DNA of 20,346 bases from JAKFWF01 sp041745515 (GTDB lineage: Bacteria; Pseudomonadota; Alphaproteobacteria; Rhizobiales; Hyphomicrobiaceae). Below the pieces are notes generated by a model, which searched no databases, was not told where the DNA came from, and was given only the letters and a program-made list of their open reading frames with translations. Location: contig JBGTIU010000085.1 of assembly GCA_041745515.1 (NCBI GenBank), forward strand, positions 1 through 20,346, read 5' to 3'. Both the position numbers and the translations under genes were made by a program. Shown one piece after another: positions 1-7,763 of the stretch (position 1 is the first letter of the stretch; every line of letters begins with the position of its first letter).

Positions 1-117
1 CGGCCGCGGGTCGGCGGCCGCCACCAGCGCGACTTTTGGATGGCGCTCAAACGTCGGCAGCATCAGCATGAATGCACGGCCGAGGCCGGCGATGCCAAGA
101 CGGAGCTTGTCAGCCAT
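1..117 (-). CDS. Gfo/Idh/MocA-family oxidoreductase, N-terminal fragment (gene runs off the window)
   Basis: The first 39 codons of a gene that continues beyond position 1. The start is an ATG at 117, preceded by a strong ribosome site (GAGGAGG, about 7 nt upstream). The visible residues are a Rossmann beta-alpha-beta start: KLRLGIAGLGRAF gives the GxGxxx dinucleotide loop, and VALVAAADPRP is the second strand ending in the acidic residue that usually contacts the adenosine ribose. This layout is typical of NAD(P)-dependent Gfo/Idh/MocA dehydrogenases. It starts 26 nt after the stop of a phthalate-dioxygenase-reductase-type gene, so the two are probably cotranscribed. The GLGRAF start resembles, from memory, dehydrogenases annotated as 4,5-dihydroxyphthalate dehydrogenase. 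That would fit the neighbour, but the substrate is not shown by this fragment. Confidence 0.8.
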   Translation of the reverse strand, partial: MADKLRLGIAGLGRAFMLMLPTFERHPKVALVAAADPRP

Positions 118-143
118 TGGAGACGCCTCCTCAATGCCGACGA

Positions 144-1112
144 TCACAAGTCGAGCTCCAGCTCGCCCGACCGCGCTCGCGATACACAGATCATGATCGA
201 CGTGCATCGTTCGTGCTCGGCCAACACGAGGTCTCGATGTTCGACGTCACCACCGATCAACCCGGTGCGGCATGTTCCGCAGGTACCGCTCTCGCACGAA
301 CTCGGCACCTTCATTTTGGCTGCACGAAGGACCTCGAGAATGCTCAACCCCGGCGGCACAGTGTAGACTGCTCCACTTCTGGCCAGCCTGACGGCAAACG
401 CCTTGTTGTCCTCGGATCTGGCCTTCGATGCACCGAAATCCTCGAAATGCACTGCTGACGGCGACCAATGGCCGGTCATGTCGCGGACGGATTCCATCAG
501 GGCTCGCGGGCCGCAGCAATAGATCTGTGCGCCCTTTGGATTCTCGAGAATTGGCCAAAGATCAAACGCCTTGCCCGGATCCCCGTCGTCGTGGTGCATG
601 AAAACCTTGCCCCGAAATTCTGCTTGCGAAAACTCTTCCCGGAAAGCCGTCATTTCGGGCGTGCGCGTGAAATAGTAGAGCTTGAACGGCTTGGCGCGCG
701 TTTCCATCAGGTGCCTGACCATGGACCTGATCGGGGTGATACCGATTCCGCCTGCGATGAACAGGTAGCTTGCAGGATTGCCCTTTAGAGCAAAATCGTT
801 GCGTGGCTCGCCGACGGCGAGTTCGTCACCGACTTTGACGCTGCCGATCAGATCGACCGAGCCGCCGCGACCGTCGTTTTCCTGTTTGACCGCGATGATA
901 TAGCGGTCCCGCTCATGCGGGCCGTTACACAGCGAGTACTTGCGTTGCTCGCCGTTCGGCACCCGAATCAGAAGATGGGCGCCGGCGCCAAACTCGGGCA
1001 GTTCGCCGCCATCGGTCGAGCGCAACTCGAACATATGGATGTCGGCGGCAACCTCCTGTCGAGATGCCACGCGTAAGTTCATCCAGCCTGTCTCCGCCAC
1101 GCGCTGCGGCAT
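144..1112 (-). CDS. PDR/VanB-type oxidoreductase: FMN, NAD(P)H and [2Fe-2S] ferredoxin reductase
   Basis: A 322-residue electron-transfer protein of the phthalate dioxygenase reductase/vanillate demethylase reductase family. It passes electrons from NAD(P)H through FMN to a plant-type [2Fe-2S] centre and on to a partner, usually a Rieske oxygenase. Domains in order: flavin-binding barrel with RKYSL (57-61); NAD(P)-binding domain with GGIGITP (121-127) and YCCGP (198-202); C-terminal ferredoxin domain with C273, C278, C281 and C309 as cluster ligands (CESGTCGTC, then ICVSRA). The ATG at 1112 is chosen because GGAG lies 6 nt upstream. An open frame extends to 1184, but that part overlaps a palindromic operator-like site. 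An ATG at 1082 is the alternative. No Rieske oxygenase partner is visible; it may lie beyond the left edge. The family call is firm, the substrate unknown. Confidence 0.9.
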   Translation of the reverse strand: MPQRVAETGWMNLRVASRQEVAADIHMFELRSTDGGELPEFGAGAHLLIRVPNGEQRKYSLCNGPHERDRYIIAVKQENDGRGGSVDLIGSVKVGDELAVGEPRNDFALKGNPASYLFIAGGIGITPIRSMVRHLMETRAKPFKLYYFTRTPEMTAFREEFSQAEFRGKVFMHHDDGDPGKAFDLWPILENPKGAQIYCCGPRALMESVRDMTGHWSPSAVHFEDFGASKARSEDNKAFAVRLARSGAVYTVPPGLSILEVLRAAKMKVPSSCESGTCGTCRTGLIGGDVEHRDLVLAEHERCTSIMICVSRARSGELELDL

Positions 1113-1153
1113 CCGAGGCTCCAAAGTCTTCGGCGAACGGTCGGGCCATATAC

Positions 1154-1165
1154 TTAGCTTGCTAA
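1154..1165 (-). promoter_or_regulatory. SlyA/MarR-type operator candidate (TTAGCAAGCTAA)
   Basis: On the minus strand this reads TTAGCAAGCTAA, with TTAGC/GCTAA arms around a central AA. It is identical to the SlyA-family consensus as I remember it. It lies in the 100-bp gap between the GT4 gene and the reductase gene, 41 nt upstream of the chosen start at 1112, next to an AT-rich GTATAT stretch that could be a -10 region. It suggests a separate MarR-regulated promoter for the reductase and dehydrogenase genes. Binding is inferred. Confidence 0.45.
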
Positions 1166-1212
1166 TGGATTTGCGACAAGCCACCTCGGCCTGCCGTCAG
1201 CAAAGGCATCCC

Positions 1213-2442
1213 TCAGGCCGCGCCACGCAGGCCGGAACGATTGTCAGCAAACGCCAGTCCCAGATCGAAAATCGCGCGACGGATTAGGTCGGCCTTGGCG
1301 TCCCAAGTCTCATGCACCAGCAGCCGATGCAGAGTTGCTACGTTCGGTGATCCGGATGCCAAAGCCGCGTCGATCGCCTCCGCGAATGCCTCCGACCCTG
1401 TGGCGACGTGGACATACTCGCGCCAGGCGTCAAGCGCAGGAAAATCCGTAGTCACGACCGGTCGGCCAACAGCCAGATACTCCTTCAGTTTTATCGGGTT
1501 GCAGGCTTTGATCCATTCGCTGCGGTTCCACGGCATGATCAGCACGTTCATCGCCGCCATATAGGACGCGACTTGATCGTAAGGTTGTCGGCCTATGAAA
1601 TGCACATTGCGCAAACCGCACCAGCCCTCGGGCAGCGAACAGTCACCGACCATCACGAACTGGTAGTCAGGTCTCGACCGGGCGACGCCTAGGAACAGCT
1701 CGACATCGAACGTGTGATCGTCAATGCCGCCGATGAAGCCGACCCGGGGATGACCGATGTGCGAAACATCCGCACGGCGGGAACCGCTGGTTCGACCCAC
1801 AGCGGCAAATGTTTCGAGATCGACGCCGTGCGTGACCAGTAGTTGGCGGCGTACGGAGATTTTCTCGGATGCCATCAATTCCGAGTTGGCGTAGACGACG
1901 AGATCTGCGGCCGATTTCAAGCGTGCGATCTGCCTGCCAACCACTGCGGAATCAGCCTCTGGGAATGCCTCGAACCGGTCGGTCCGTTGCAGCACGATCG
2001 CGACCGCACCGAAGTTGCTGGCAAGCGGCTCACCCGCCGGGCAATGCATCCAGAGCATCGGGTTCTTAATGCCGAGGCGGCTGGCGGCCAACTTGATCTG
2101 TGGCCGAAGCGCCCAACTCGATATCGCCTGGCCCGCTGCGCCCGGCACCATCACTGGTGAGAACACCCAGAAGTTGTCTTCCACATTGACGAGGCCATTA
2201 CCTAGACTTTTGAGTTTGCGCAGAATGCGCGTCGCGAACTGGCGATTGTCGCGCAGGCTCGGGACCCTTACACCCAAGGAGTTCACAAACAGCACCGGCC
2301 ATCTCTTGGCGAGCCGGCGCATGATCTGGAAGTCGAAGTGGCCGCGATTGTGGTACCACCAGTCTTCGCCGCCGATGCAGATGATGCCGTCGAACGTCCG
2401 CCGTCCACGACCGGACGCGGCTTCAGAGTCGTTGTTCGGCAT
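1213..2442 (-). CDS. GT4-type (GT-B fold) glycosyltransferase
   Basis: A 409-residue cytosolic glycosyltransferase of the GT1/GT4 superfamily, which adds a sugar from an activated nucleotide donor to a growing glycan. The N-terminal half has the GGEDWWYHNRGHF segment (24-36) and an acceptor-domain fold. The C-terminal half has THGVDLETF (204-212), VGFIGGIDD (234-242) and the donor-binding CNPIKLKEYLAVGRPVV block (314-330), where the E of the KLKEYL stretch is the usual nucleotide-ribose contact. The ATG at 2442 has an excellent ribosome site (AGGAGG, 7 nt upstream) inside the end of the flippase gene, overlapping it by 20 nt, so translation is probably coupled. It is the last gene of the polysaccharide run before a 100-bp gap. 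Donor and acceptor cannot be read from the sequence. Confidence 0.85.
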   Translation of the reverse strand: MPNNDSEAASGRGRRTFDGIICIGGEDWWYHNRGHFDFQIMRRLAKRWPVLFVNSLGVRVPSLRDNRQFATRILRKLKSLGNGLVNVEDNFWVFSPVMVPGAAGQAISSWALRPQIKLAASRLGIKNPMLWMHCPAGEPLASNFGAVAIVLQRTDRFEAFPEADSAVVGRQIARLKSAADLVVYANSELMASEKISVRRQLLVTHGVDLETFAAVGRTSGSRRADVSHIGHPRVGFIGGIDDHTFDVELFLGVARSRPDYQFVMVGDCSLPEGWCGLRNVHFIGRQPYDQVASYMAAMNVLIMPWNRSEWIKACNPIKLKEYLAVGRPVVTTDFPALDAWREYVHVATGSEAFAEAIDAALASGSPNVATLHRLLVHETWDAKADLIRRAIFDLGLAFADNRSGLRGAA

Positions 2443-3943
2443 TGCGTGCCTCCTGGCCCCGCAGTCTTTTCGACTCCCACCGGCTCTCGATCAAGCCGCG
2501 GATACAAGGCATCGCTGCTAACCCGGACAGGCCCACGGCGACTGCAACGACGCCGGCCGCCGATAGCGCGAGCCAAGGACTCTGCGTCGCCGGCAACGCG
2601 TAGCCTACGGTCATCGCGGTCAATCCGGCGACGACTGGATAAAGCGCGCGCGAAACCGCGGGCGTGGTGAGGCCCTGATGACCGCGCCCCAAACGCGCGG
2701 TGATGTAAACGAGTGATGCCAACTCGCCAACGACACCTGCCGCTGCTACAGCCGCAAGGCCGGCACCCACCTGTGCCGCGACGAGCGCGGGAGCAAGAGC
2801 CAACGCGCGAATCACGCCAGCCAACAGCAGAGGCAGTGTGTTGCCCTGTGCCATCATCGCGATGCCGGGCACCGCCTGAACCATGCGCAACGCCCACATT
2901 GCCGCAAGCCAGCCGATCACGGAACCTAGACCAGCATAATTCGGACCGAACACCATAGGCAGCAGGGTGCCGCCCGCCAGCACAAGCATTGCAAGATAAG
3001 CCGCAGCAACAATACTGGTACCTTCGAGCATCAAGGCGCAGCGCGCATGGAAATCCGACGGCAAGCTGCGCTTCTCGACCAGCAATGGCAGCATCAACGC
3101 GTGCCCGATCTTAGCCGCAACGAGACCCGGCACCATCACCACCATGAATGCCGCGGAGTATCCAGCCAGTGCCTCGATGCCGATGAGGCGGCCGACAATC
3201 AGCCGGTCGCCGTGATAGACGGCCACCAGGGGAATGGCGCTGAGCCAGATCGGCCATCCGAACATCAGCAGGCGCCGCACGAATCCATGATCGAAACCCA
3301 CCGCGTATCTGCGTCTGCACAGTAGTTGGGAAGTCACCACTGAAAGTGTCGCCTGCAGGATAGCGAGCCAAACTACTGCTTTGTAATCCGGCGCCAGGTT
3401 GATCACGGGAAACACCATGAGCAGTGCAGCTGCTTGCGGCACGACCTCGATGACCACAGCCCGAACATTCTCGAGGCCGCGCTGGTGCAATCGGGCGCCA
3501 AGGTGGAGAAAACCCTTGATCACCGGCACCAGGGCGGCAAGTTCGAAAGCCCCGCGCGCCGCCGCGATATCGAAGAACGCGACGATGGGGCCGGCGCCAA
3601 CGTAGAGCAACGCACCGGTCAATAAACCGCGCAATACCAGCGTCGTGTGCGCCGCCGCCATCAGCCGAGGATCATCGCCATCCGACGCCTGTACGATCAG
3701 ACGATCGGCGCCCAGATCACTGAGCGTTTCCAACATCTGCAAAGCAATGGTGATGATGGCGGCAATACCGAAATCACCCTTCGAAAGCCAATAGCCGATG
3801 ATCGCATTGCGAGCGAGTGAGCACAGTTGCGCCAGGGCAAACCCCGACATGAGCAGAGCAGCCTGGCCCACGACCCTAACGCCCAGCGGGCGGGCGCGCG
3901 CCGATATGGTACAAGCAGGAGAAGGCGCTGCCAGGGATGTCAC
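2423..3943 (-). CDS. Polysaccharide/oligosaccharide flippase (MOP superfamily, Wzx/PST-like)
   Basis: A multi-pass inner-membrane protein of about 506 residues with some 12-14 hydrophobic segments. The first begins near VVGQAALLMSGFALAQL and is followed by the SLARNAIIGYWLSKGDFGIAA stretch that is characteristic of Wzx/RfbX-type lipid-linked oligosaccharide flippases. Such proteins move undecaprenyl-linked glycan units across the membrane. The start is taken as GTG at 3943, whose GTGA overlaps the TGA of the upstream glycosyltransferase-like gene by 4 nt. A longer open frame to 4189 would overlap that gene by 250 nt and adds non-membrane, low-quality sequence. Length and topology fit the family. 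The tail after the last helix is basic (residues near ESRWESKRLRGQ). Neighbouring transferases support a role in exporting a surface polysaccharide. Confidence 0.85.
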   Translation of the reverse strand: MTSLAAPSPACTISARARPLGVRVVGQAALLMSGFALAQLCSLARNAIIGYWLSKGDFGIAAIITIALQMLETLSDLGADRLIVQASDGDDPRLMAAAHTTLVLRGLLTGALLYVGAGPIVAFFDIAAARGAFELAALVPVIKGFLHLGARLHQRGLENVRAVVIEVVPQAAALLMVFPVINLAPDYKAVVWLAILQATLSVVTSQLLCRRRYAVGFDHGFVRRLLMFGWPIWLSAIPLVAVYHGDRLIVGRLIGIEALAGYSAAFMVVMVPGLVAAKIGHALMLPLLVEKRSLPSDFHARCALMLEGTSIVAAAYLAMLVLAGGTLLPMVFGPNYAGLGSVIGWLAAMWALRMVQAVPGIAMMAQGNTLPLLLAGVIRALALAPALVAAQVGAGLAAVAAAGVVGELASLVYITARLGRGHQGLTTPAVSRALYPVVAGLTAMTVGYALPATQSPWLALSAAGVVAVAVGLSGLAAMPCIRGLIESRWESKRLRGQEARNAEQRL

Positions 3944-4767
3944 GCTGATTTGCGCGTCCAGCCGCTGGCTGACGGTAGTCGTTTCGAAAGCCGGGCCAAT
4001 GGCGCTTCTGCGGCCCGTCCAAGCATGCGACCGAGCGTATCGCCTGTCAGATAGACCAGCGAACACGTCGTCTGCATCCAACGTGGGCGGAGTGCGTTTG
4101 ACCACTTGTTGCGGAACGCCTCTTCCATAGCCTCGAAGGAGGGACCCTTGCGGCCGCTGCTCAAATGCTCGAGGTGGAAGTCGATACAATAGGCAGAATG
4201 CCCGAGCAGATCAGCAATGAGGCAGATATCTGCTCCATAGAAATGGAACCCCGAGAGGTCTTTCGAGAGCCCGAGTCGCGCGGATCGCTTTGCCACAATG
4301 AAGTTCTCGTCGAGGCTCATTACTTTGGCCGGCAGCACCCCGACATGGCGGTTGACGCCATGCGGATCGGAAATGCGGATCGCGAGTTGTCCCGCCGCGA
4401 TCCCACCGGCGTTTCCGGCCAGCGCCCAACTCGCGTCGAGCGCGTCGAGTTCGGCAAGTCGCTTTTCGAGTTCGCGGCGGCCGTCGTCGACGAGACGCAC
4501 ATCCTGATGGCACAGGATGACGTAGGCGCCCCGCGCATCGGCCAGCAGTTTATCGAGACCTCGATAGGCACAGGTTTGCACAGGCCCGGTGTTGTCGACG
4601 TGCAGGAATTCGCAGACCGCAAGGCCAAAGCCGCCGGCTTCGAAAGAGGCTAGCATCTCATCATAGCGCGACCGGTCGTTGACCAGCGTCGCGATCGTGA
4701 AGCGTGGCTCGATCGAAGCAACCGCGCACGCGCCGACGGGGGTAGCGTCGCGGTCAAACTCAGCCAT
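3940..4767 (-). CDS. Glycosyltransferase-like protein (Glyco_tranf_2_5-type, GT-A fold)
   Basis: A 275-residue protein resembling the Glyco_tranf_2_5 group of GT-A-like proteins. It opens with FTIATLVNDRSRYDEML (23-39), then FLHVDNTG (54-61), and has YVILCHQDV (82-90), where the HQDV acidic residue stands in for the DxD-type metal site. This is followed by SLDENFIV (151-158) and GFHFYGADICL (173-183), which looks like the acceptor/catalytic segment. The ATG at 4767 is chosen because GAGGG precedes it by 7-8 nt. The ATG at 4818 lies 5 nt after the upstream stop but has no ribosome site. It ends in a 4-nt overlap with the flippase GTG. It is probably a sugar transferase of the same glycan pathway. 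Specificity is unknown and an atypical active site is possible. Confidence 0.75.
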   Translation of the reverse strand: MAEFDRDATPVGACAVASIEPRFTIATLVNDRSRYDEMLASFEAGGFGLAVCEFLHVDNTGPVQTCAYRGLDKLLADARGAYVILCHQDVRLVDDGRRELEKRLAELDALDASWALAGNAGGIAAGQLAIRISDPHGVNRHVGVLPAKVMSLDENFIVAKRSARLGLSKDLSGFHFYGADICLIADLLGHSAYCIDFHLEHLSSGRKGPSFEAMEEAFRNKWSNALRPRWMQTTCSLVYLTGDTLGRMLGRAAEAPLARLSKRLPSASGWTRKSA

Positions 4768-4823
4768 GAAAGTGCCCTCGACGGCCAGTCGGTATGCCAG
4801 CGACGAACCTAGGCGCATCGTGG

Positions 4824-5825
4824 TTAAGAAGCAGTTGACGGGCGCAAAGCCGCGATCAGCGGTGCGGCTGCGCCGGCATAAGCGACAAGCCACAGGTCCC
4901 GCCTGCACCAAATCTCGCGCCATTCATGCGCTGCGGCGCATGTCGCCGAGCAACCCGTCATACGGCCGTGGGCCGACAAGGCGATCCACCGTCCGAGTGG
5001 CCATGCAGCAAGAAGAGCAAGGCCCAATCGCTGCGTTGAGGGAGCCCAGTGCCGGCGGATCAGCAAAGCCTTGGCCGACAGCAGTTTGATCATCTTGCCG
5101 GCTCGCGTCGCTTCCGACGCTCCACCATAGTGCACGATCGTTGCATCGGGGGTGATGGCCGGCGCAGCGCCAAGCCGCGCAGCGCGCAGGCAAAAATCGG
5201 CATCCTCCCCGTACATGAAAAATGCTTGATCGAAGCCGCCGAGTTCTCTCCACAACGAGCGTCGCACCAGCAGAAAACAACCCGAGACGATATCCACGCT
5301 GGCGACACTGTCGCGCCGCCATCCACCGTAAGCTTCATCATTGAACAACCGGCTAAGGGGCGCGAAGCCGGTCAGCCCCAACACACGGCTGAACAGGTTC
5401 CATGGCGACATACGCCCCCAGCAGGACGATGGGTTCAGCCTGCCGTCAGCAAACAGTGTGCGGCCGCCCCAAATGCCGGCCCACGGGCGGGTAGGGGCAA
5501 AGGCCACCAGCCGGTCGATCGCATGATCGAGCACCACCGTGTCGGGATTCAACAGTAGGATCAGTTCGCCCCGCGCACGTTGTGCCGCAAGGTTGTTCGC
5601 GCGAGCGAACCCGATGTTTTCCTTGAGAGCGATAAGATTTTGACCGAGCGGATGTCGCTGCACAGCTGCATCCGAACCGTCGGAAGAGGCGTTGTCGACG
5701 ACAATGACCTCGAAATTGACGTCCTGCGTTTGAGCCGCGATCGAGTCGAGACAGGCCAAAGTCATCGCGCACGTGTTGTAGCTCACCACGATGATGGTCA
5801 GGTCGACCGTATGATCGGCTGGCAT
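4824..5825 (-). CDS. Family 2 glycosyltransferase (rhamnosyltransferase/WcaE-like)
   Basis: A 333-residue GT-A glycosyltransferase and the promoter-proximal gene of the minus-strand polysaccharide operon. Visible motifs: LTIIVVSYN (9-17), VIVVDNASSDGS (40-51) for UDP/dTDP-sugar binding, ENIGFARANN (69-78), LLLNPDTVV (90-98) supplying the DxD-equivalent metal ligand, and the SGCFLLVRRSLW...GGFDQAFFMYGEDADFCLR block (181-213), with the ED pair as catalytic base region. This set is typical of rhamnosyl- and related transferases that decorate surface polysaccharides. The C-terminal part holds amphipathic or hydrophobic stretches that may touch the membrane. The ATG at 5825 has only a weak upstream GGAA. 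The 181-bp region before it separates this operon from the divergent thpR gene and should contain promoters for both, though none matches consensus well. Confidence 0.9.
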   Translation of the reverse strand: MPADHTVDLTIIVVSYNTCAMTLACLDSIAAQTQDVNFEVIVVDNASSDGSDAAVQRHPLGQNLIALKENIGFARANNLAAQRARGELILLLNPDTVVLDHAIDRLVAFAPTRPWAGIWGGRTLFADGRLNPSSCWGRMSPWNLFSRVLGLTGFAPLSRLFNDEAYGGWRRDSVASVDIVSGCFLLVRRSLWRELGGFDQAFFMYGEDADFCLRAARLGAAPAITPDATIVHYGGASEATRAGKMIKLLSAKALLIRRHWAPSTQRLGLALLAAWPLGRWIALSAHGRMTGCSATCAAAHEWREIWCRRDLWLVAYAGAAAPLIAALRPSTAS

Positions 5826-6006
5826 GTAGCTGGTTCCGGAGTTTACAGGAATGCTACCGCACGCCGCCTAAGCGGTGGTTAAGCAACAGTTGGTGGGGCG
5901 CAGCCGGCCAAAAAATGAGACCGGGCAGTGAAAGTCCGGTTGGTCTATGATCAGATGAGCCGCTTGCACTGCAAAAGGTCAACTTCAGTCGAGTGCCGAT
6001 CACGCC

Positions 6007-6576
6007 ATGCCACGCCTGTTTGCAGCGATCGTTCCGCCTCCGGAGATCCGCGCCGCGCTCGATCATATCCGTCGACCAACACCAGGCGCACGCTGGATTG
6101 ACCCAGGCGACCTCCATCTGACACTGCGTTTCGCCGGCGATATCGGCAACGGGCCAGCCCGGGAGTTCGCAGCCGAGTTGGCAGCAATCCAGATCAATGC
6201 GTTCAGCTTACGCCTGGTTGGCCTCGGTGCGTTTGGCGGCGACGAGCCGCGCTCGATCTGGGCGGGCGTTGCGCCGTCCGAACCCCTCGATATGCTAGCC
6301 CGCGCCACCGAACGCGCTGCGCGCAATGCGGGGTTGGCACCCGAGACACGCGGGTTCAAGCCGCACGTTACGCTGGCGCGCCTACGCCATCCGCCGGTCG
6401 AGGCAGTGGCGCGCGTCTTGAGTTCCATGGGCGACTTCAAGACCGACACTTTCTTTGTCGGCAGCTTCGCGCTGATGGCTGGCAAGCCGAACGTCGGCGG
6501 CGGTCCGTATACCGTCGAAGAGATTTTCACGTTAATCGGCGGAGATTACGCCGATTTCGCCGATGAGACCTACTGA
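6007..6576 (+). CDS. thpR: RNA 2',3'-cyclic phosphodiesterase (2H family)
   Basis: A 189-residue cytosolic enzyme of the 2H phosphoesterase family (formerly LigT), which hydrolyses 2',3'-cyclic phosphate ends of RNA to 2'-phosphomonoesters. The two hallmark HxTx motifs are present: HLTL (H37-L40) and HVTL (H120-L123), at the expected spacing for the bilobed active site. The MPRLFAAIVPP start is the usual first strand of the family. Full length compared with relatives. The ATG at 6007 lacks a clear ribosome site, but the family alignment leaves little room for another start. The next gene begins 12 nt after the stop, so the pair is probably cotranscribed. The upstream region has a TATGAT hexamer (5946-5951) without a convincing -35 partner. 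Confidence 0.9.
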   Translation: MPRLFAAIVPPPEIRAALDHIRRPTPGARWIDPGDLHLTLRFAGDIGNGPAREFAAELAAIQINAFSLRLVGLGAFGGDEPRSIWAGVAPSEPLDMLARATERAARNAGLAPETRGFKPHVTLARLRHPPVEAVARVLSSMGDFKTDTFFVGSFALMAGKPNVGGGPYTVEEIFTLIGGDYADFADETY

Positions 6577-6588
6577 GAGAGCAGGCAG

Positions 6589-6879
6589 ATGGCACAAAAA
6601 CTCGACGCAACGGCCGTTGCCGACGCATTGACCGCTTTGCCAAATTGGCGGCTGGTCGATGGTCGCGAGGCAATCACGCGCAGCTTCAAGTTCAAAGACT
6701 TCAGCGCCGCGTGGGGCTTCATGAGCCGTGCCGCGCTGACGGCCGAGAAATTGAATCACCACCCTGAATGGTCGAACGTATGGAACAAGGTCGACGTCAC
6801 ACTCAGCACCCACGACGCCGGCGGGCTGACCGCACTCGATTTTAAGCTCGCTGCTGCGATGGACAAGATTACTTCTTAG
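6589..6879 (+). CDS. Pterin-4a-carbinolamine dehydratase
   Basis: A 96-residue dehydratase that converts 4a-hydroxytetrahydropterin to quinonoid dihydropterin, recycling the cofactor of aromatic amino acid hydroxylases. The diagnostic EKLNHHPEW motif (E53-W61) matches the [EDKH]-x3-H-[HN]-P-x-W signature, with H57 and H58 as catalytic histidines and a third His at 75. Length equals the family norm. An AGGCAG/GAGAG region precedes the ATG. It lies 12 nt after thpR in the same direction. No phenylalanine hydroxylase is visible nearby, so as in many bacteria its physiological role may be general pterin recycling or molybdopterin-related. The phhB symbol is withheld for that reason. Confidence 0.92.
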   Translation: MAQKLDATAVADALTALPNWRLVDGREAITRSFKFKDFSAAWGFMSRAALTAEKLNHHPEWSNVWNKVDVTLSTHDAGGLTALDFKLAAAMDKITS

Positions 6880-6926
6880 TCTGCGCCCGGCCACTGCCCT
6901 TGAGAGGAGCCGGACGCCGATGAGCC

Positions 6927-7763
6927 TCAGCTCTTTACTGCGCCCGCGGTCAGGCCCGACACCATGTGCTTGCGGAATGTGTAGTAGATCACTGCTGGCG
7001 GCAGCGCATAGATCAAGCCGGACGCCATCAGCAGATTCCACGGGCTGTCATCGGCGCCAAGAAAGTTTCCTAATGCAACCGCCAGAGGCACGTCTTTCTC
7101 ATCAGAGATGAGAAGGAACGCGTAGAGATACTCGTTCCATGCCAGCAGCAGCGCATAGATGCCGATTGCCACCATGGAGGGCGCCATCATCGGCAGATAG
7201 ATCAGCTTGAACAGTTGCGGTACCGACGCACCGTCGACAATTGCCGCCTCATCCAGCTCGATCGGCAATTTATCCGAGGCCTGCTTCAATACCCAGATGG
7301 CGTATGGGCTGGCGAGGGCCACCATTGCCATTACCAGCGCCGCCCGCGTATCGAGCAGACCATAAATGCCCATTGTCTTGTACATCGGCACGGCGAGAAA
7401 CGCCGCCGGGATCAGATAGGTAGCCAATGCCAGATTCATGATGAACTTGCCGCCACTGGCGCGCAGCCGGCTGATCGCGAAAGCCGCGAAAGTCGCGATC
7501 AGCAGCGTTAACACGCCAGTTGCGATGGCCACGCCGAAACTGGTCGCGAACTGCTTCCAGAAGTTCGTCAGATAGTAATGCTTCTGCTGCAAGACGATTG
7601 CGTAATTCTGCAACGTCGGTGCGGATGGCCACAGCTTGCCATCCATCATCGCCTGCTGGTTCGAAATCGACAGCACAAAAAGATGATAGATCGGCACCAG
7701 CGTCCACAGCAGAACCGGGATCGCGACGAGAATTAGTTTGGCATCGTCGAACCAGTTCTTCAT
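6927..7763 (-). CDS. Carbohydrate ABC transporter permease, MalG/UgpE type
   Basis: A 278-residue inner-membrane permease of the CUT1 sugar/polyol ABC importer family, with six predicted helices. The first is LILVAIPVLLWTLVPIYHLFVLSI. The cytoplasmic EAA loop, which docks the ATPase, is DEAAIVDGASVPQLFKLIYLP (171-191), matching the EAA-x3-G consensus. The C-terminal KHMVSGLTAGAVK is the usual ending of MalG-like subunits. Its ATG (7763) forms an ATGA 4-nt overlap with the stop of the partner permease gene, indicating coupled translation and stoichiometric synthesis. Transcription ends toward the convergent dehydratase gene, with 47 bp between the stops. No ATPase gene follows. Confidence 0.93.
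   Translation of the reverse strand: MKNWFDDAKLILVAIPVLLWTLVPIYHLFVLSISNQQAMMDGKLWPSAPTLQNYAIVLQQKHYYLTNFWKQFATSFGVAIATGVLTLLIATFAAFAISRLRASGGKFIMNLALATYLIPAAFLAVPMYKTMGIYGLLDTRAALVMAMVALASPYAIWVLKQASDKLPIELDEAAIVDGASVPQLFKLIYLPMMAPSMVAIGIYALLLAWNEYLYAFLLISDEKDVPLAVALGNFLGADDSPWNLLMASGLIYALPPAVIYYTFRKHMVSGLTAGAVKS

Noticed and set aside
3944..4189. N-terminal extension of the flippase to 4189
   Set aside because: It would overlap the upstream glycosyltransferase-like gene by 250 nt and encode a non-membrane leader. The GTG at 3943 in a GTGA overlap fits better.
5946..5951. TATGAT as a -10 box for thpR
   Set aside because: The hexamer is good, but no acceptable -35 lies 16-18 nt upstream, so no promoter is called.
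6880..6926. Possible terminator between the dehydratase and permease genes
   Set aside because: Only a short imperfect GCCCGGC/GCCGGAC pairing with no T-run is seen. Too weak to list.
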